Shown piece after piece: positions 5,568 to 7,443 of a stretch of 7,443 nt of DNA. The notes beneath the pieces were generated by a model, which did not search any database, was not told the DNA's origin, and saw only the letters and a program-made list of their open reading frames with translations. Position 1 is the first letter of the stretch, and the number at the start of each line of letters is the position of its first letter. Source of the DNA: an uncultured Azospirillum sp. (lineage in GTDB: Bacteria > Pseudomonadota > Alphaproteobacteria > Azospirillales > Azospirillaceae); contig NZ_CAMLJP010000171.1 in NCBI RefSeq assembly GCF_946480385.1, positions 1 to 7,443 of the forward strand, given 5' to 3'. The position numbers were made by a program, and so were the translations under genes.

Positions 5568-7443
5568 ATGAGCAACTGGATCCGCCGTGGCGGCCTCGAA
5601 ATCGCCCAACCGCTGTACGACTTCATCAATGACGAGGCGCTGCCGGGGACCGGTGTCGACGCCGACCGTCTCTGGACCGGCCTTGACCAGCTCCTGCACG
5701 AGCTGGCGCCGCGCAACAAGGCTCTGCTCGACAAGCGCGACAGCCTGCAGGCTCAGATCGACGCGTGGCATGTCGCCCGCCGCGGCAAGCTCTTCGATCA
5801 GGCCGAATATGAGTCCTTCCTGCGCGAGATCGGCTATCTGGTGCCGGAGGGCGGCGACTTCGCCGTCGGCACCGGCAACGTCGATCCGGAAATCGCCTAT
5901 CTCGCCGGCCCGCAGCTGGTGGTGCCGATCACCAACGCCCGCTATGCCCTGAACGCCGCCAACGCGCGCTGGGGCAGCCTGTACGATGCGCTGTACGGCA
6001 CCGACGCCATTCCCGGCACCCCGGCGGCCGGCGGCTATGACGCCGCCCGCGGCGCGCAGGTGATTGCCTGGGCGCGCAAGTTCCTGGACGAGAGCGTTCC
6101 GCTGGCCGAGGGCAGCCATGCCGACGCCACTGCTTACGCGGTCGAGGACGGCGCGCTGGCGGTGACGCTGAAGAGCGGCGGCAAGACCGGCCTGAAGGAC
6201 AAGGCCGCCTTCGTCGGCTGGCAGGGCGAGGCTTCGGCGCCGTCCGCCGTGCTGCTGGTCCAGAACGGCACCCACATCGAGATCCGCATCGACCGCAACA
6301 GCGTGATCGGCAAGGACGACGCGGCCGGTGTCGCCGACGTGGTGCTGGAAGCGGCGCTGTCGACCATCCAGGACTGCGAGGATTCCGTCGCCGCCGTGGA
6401 TGCGGAGGACAAGGTCGTCGCCTACCGCAACTGGCTGGGCCTGATGAAGGGCACGCTGGAGGCCAGCTTCCCCAAGGGCGACAAGACCGTCGTCCGCAAG
6501 CTGAACCCCGACCGCGTCTACACCACGCCGACCGGCAGCGTCACCCTGCATGGCCGCAGCCTGCTGCTGGTCCGCAATGTCGGCCACCTGATGACCATCG
6601 ACATGGTCAAGCTGTCCGACGGCAGCGAGGCGCCGGAAGGCATCCTCGACGGCGTCTTCACCTCGCTGATCGCGCTGCACGACCTGAAGGCCCCCCAGAA
6701 AGCTGAAGGTGGCCTGCGCAACAGCCGCGCCGGCTCGGTCTACATCGTGAAGCCGAAGATGCACGGGCCGGAAGAGGTCGCCTTCGCCGACGAGCTGTTC
6801 GGCCGCGTTGAGGATCTGCTGGGCATGGCCCGCAATACCCTCAAGGTCGGCATCATGGACGAGGAGCGCCGCACCAGCGTCAACCTCAAGGAGTGCATCC
6901 GCGCCGCCAAGGACCGCGTGGTGTTCATCAACACCGGCTTCCTGGACCGCACCGGCGACGAGATCCACACCTCGATGGAGGCCGGCCCGGTCGTCCGCAA
7001 GGCGGCGATGAAGGCCACCAAGTGGATCTCGGCGTACGAGGACAACAATGTCGATGTCGGCCTGCGCGCCGGGCTGAAGGGCCGCGCCCAGATCGGCAAG
7101 GGCATGTGGGCGATGCCGGACCTGATGGCCGACATGCTGGTCGCCAAGATCGGCCACCCGAAGGCCGGCGCCAACACCGCCTGGGTCCCGTCGCCGACCG
7201 CCGCCACCCTGCACGCCACCCACTATCACGCCGTGAATGTGGCCGAGGTGCAGGACCAGCTGGCCAAGCGTCAGGCCGCCGCCCTGTCCGACATCCTGAC
7301 CATCCCGCTCGCCGACCGCCCCAACTGGTCGGAGGACGAGATCCGGCAGGAGCTGGAGAACAATGCCCAGGGCATCCTCGGCTATGTGGTGCGCTGGATC
7401 GACCAGGGCGTCGGCTGCTCCAAGGTGCCGGACATCCACGACG
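5568..7443 (+). CDS. glcB: Malate synthase G (N-terminal 625 residues; cut by window edge)
   Basis: Malate synthase G condenses glyoxylate and acetyl-CoA to malate and CoA in the cytoplasm, using Mg2+. It supports growth on acetate, glycolate or other C2 sources. The frame begins [20 protein letters not shown] and stays open to the right edge; the family is about 720 residues, so about 100 are missing. Conserved blocks include [88 protein letters not shown] and [16 protein letters not shown]. Aligned by eye to the E. coli enzyme, R336, E432 and D460 correspond to its Arg338 and Mg ligands Glu427 and Asp455, and C617 to Cys617. The catalytic base (Asp631 there) falls just past the window. A seven-residue insertion sits before GSVYIVKPK relative to E. 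coli. The ATG at 5568 gives the expected N-terminus, though its ribosome-binding site is weak. Identification is certain. Confidence 0.97.
   Translation, partial: MSNWIRRGGLEIAQPLYDFINDEALPGTGVDADRLWTGLDQLLHELAPRNKALLDKRDSLQAQIDAWHVARRGKLFDQAEYESFLREIGYLVPEGGDFAVGTGNVDPEIAYLAGPQLVVPITNARYALNAANARWGSLYDALYGTDAIPGTPAAGGYDAARGAQVIAWARKFLDESVPLAEGSHADATAYAVEDGALAVTLKSGGKTGLKDKAAFVGWQGEASAPSAVLLVQNGTHIEIRIDRNSVIGKDDAAGVADVVLEAALSTIQDCEDSVAAVDAEDKVVAYRNWLGLMKGTLEASFPKGDKTVVRKLNPDRVYTTPTGSVTLHGRSLLLVRNVGHLMTIDMVKLSDGSEAPEGILDGVFTSLIALHDLKAPQKAEGGLRNSRAGSVYIVKPKMHGPEEVAFADELFGRVEDLLGMARNTLKVGIMDEERRTSVNLKECIRAAKDRVVFINTGFLDRTGDEIHTSMEAGPVVRKAAMKATKWISAYEDNNVDVGLRAGLKGRAQIGKGMWAMPDLMADMLVAKIGHPKAGANTAWVPSPTAATLHATHYHAVNVAEVQDQLAKRQAAALSDILTIPLADRPNWSEDEIRQELENNAQGILGYVVRWIDQGVGCSKVPDIHD

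Noticed and set aside
5436..7439. 667-codon open frame on the minus strand, antisense to glcB
   Set aside because: It mirrors a certain malate synthase G gene. In GC-rich genomes the G/C third-position bias removes stops from antisense frames. The translation is a Val/Gly/Leu/His/Arg mix with no recognisable motif.

Overview
The window reads as a high-GC alphaproteobacterial chromosome segment, most likely from the Rhodospirillales/Azospirillum neighbourhood. This placement is an inference from GC-rich codon use, an Rrf2-type regulator directly before sufB, malate synthase G, and a stress-type membrane gene trio typical of plant-associated alphaproteobacteria. It has not been checked against any database.

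Layout. (1) Positions 1-1266, minus strand: the start of a SUF iron-sulfur assembly operon. A promoter with an overlapping palindrome drives an IscR-like Rrf2 regulator, followed after 45 bp by sufB, which runs off the left edge. (2) Positions 1199-1510: a 312-bp gap without a gene. It holds the suf promoter, an imperfect hairpin with direct repeats, and a strong rho-independent terminator for the operon to its right. (3) Positions 1511-4170, minus strand: a compact three-gene operon with a 4-bp overlap and an 11-bp gap. In transcription order it encodes a low-complexity, single-membrane-segment protein resembling rhizobial 'nutrient deprivation-induced' proteins, a two-helix DUF1469/phage-holin-III-like membrane protein, and a long DUF3618 membrane protein. 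Upstream lies a close match to an EcfG (general stress response sigma factor) promoter. (4) Positions 4190-5418, plus strand: a divergently transcribed, cysteine-free, alanine/glutamate-rich coiled-coil protein of unknown function with its own sigma70-like promoter. (5) Positions 5419-7443, plus strand: a leader with a small hairpin, then glcB (malate synthase G), cut by the right edge at residue 625 just before the expected catalytic aspartate.

The SUF genes and glcB are ordinary core functions (Fe-S cluster assembly, glyoxylate/acetate use). The accessory interest lies in 1511-5418: a probable general-stress-induced envelope module of three small or low-complexity membrane-associated proteins, divergent from an orphan coiled-coil gene. 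Their biochemical roles are unknown.
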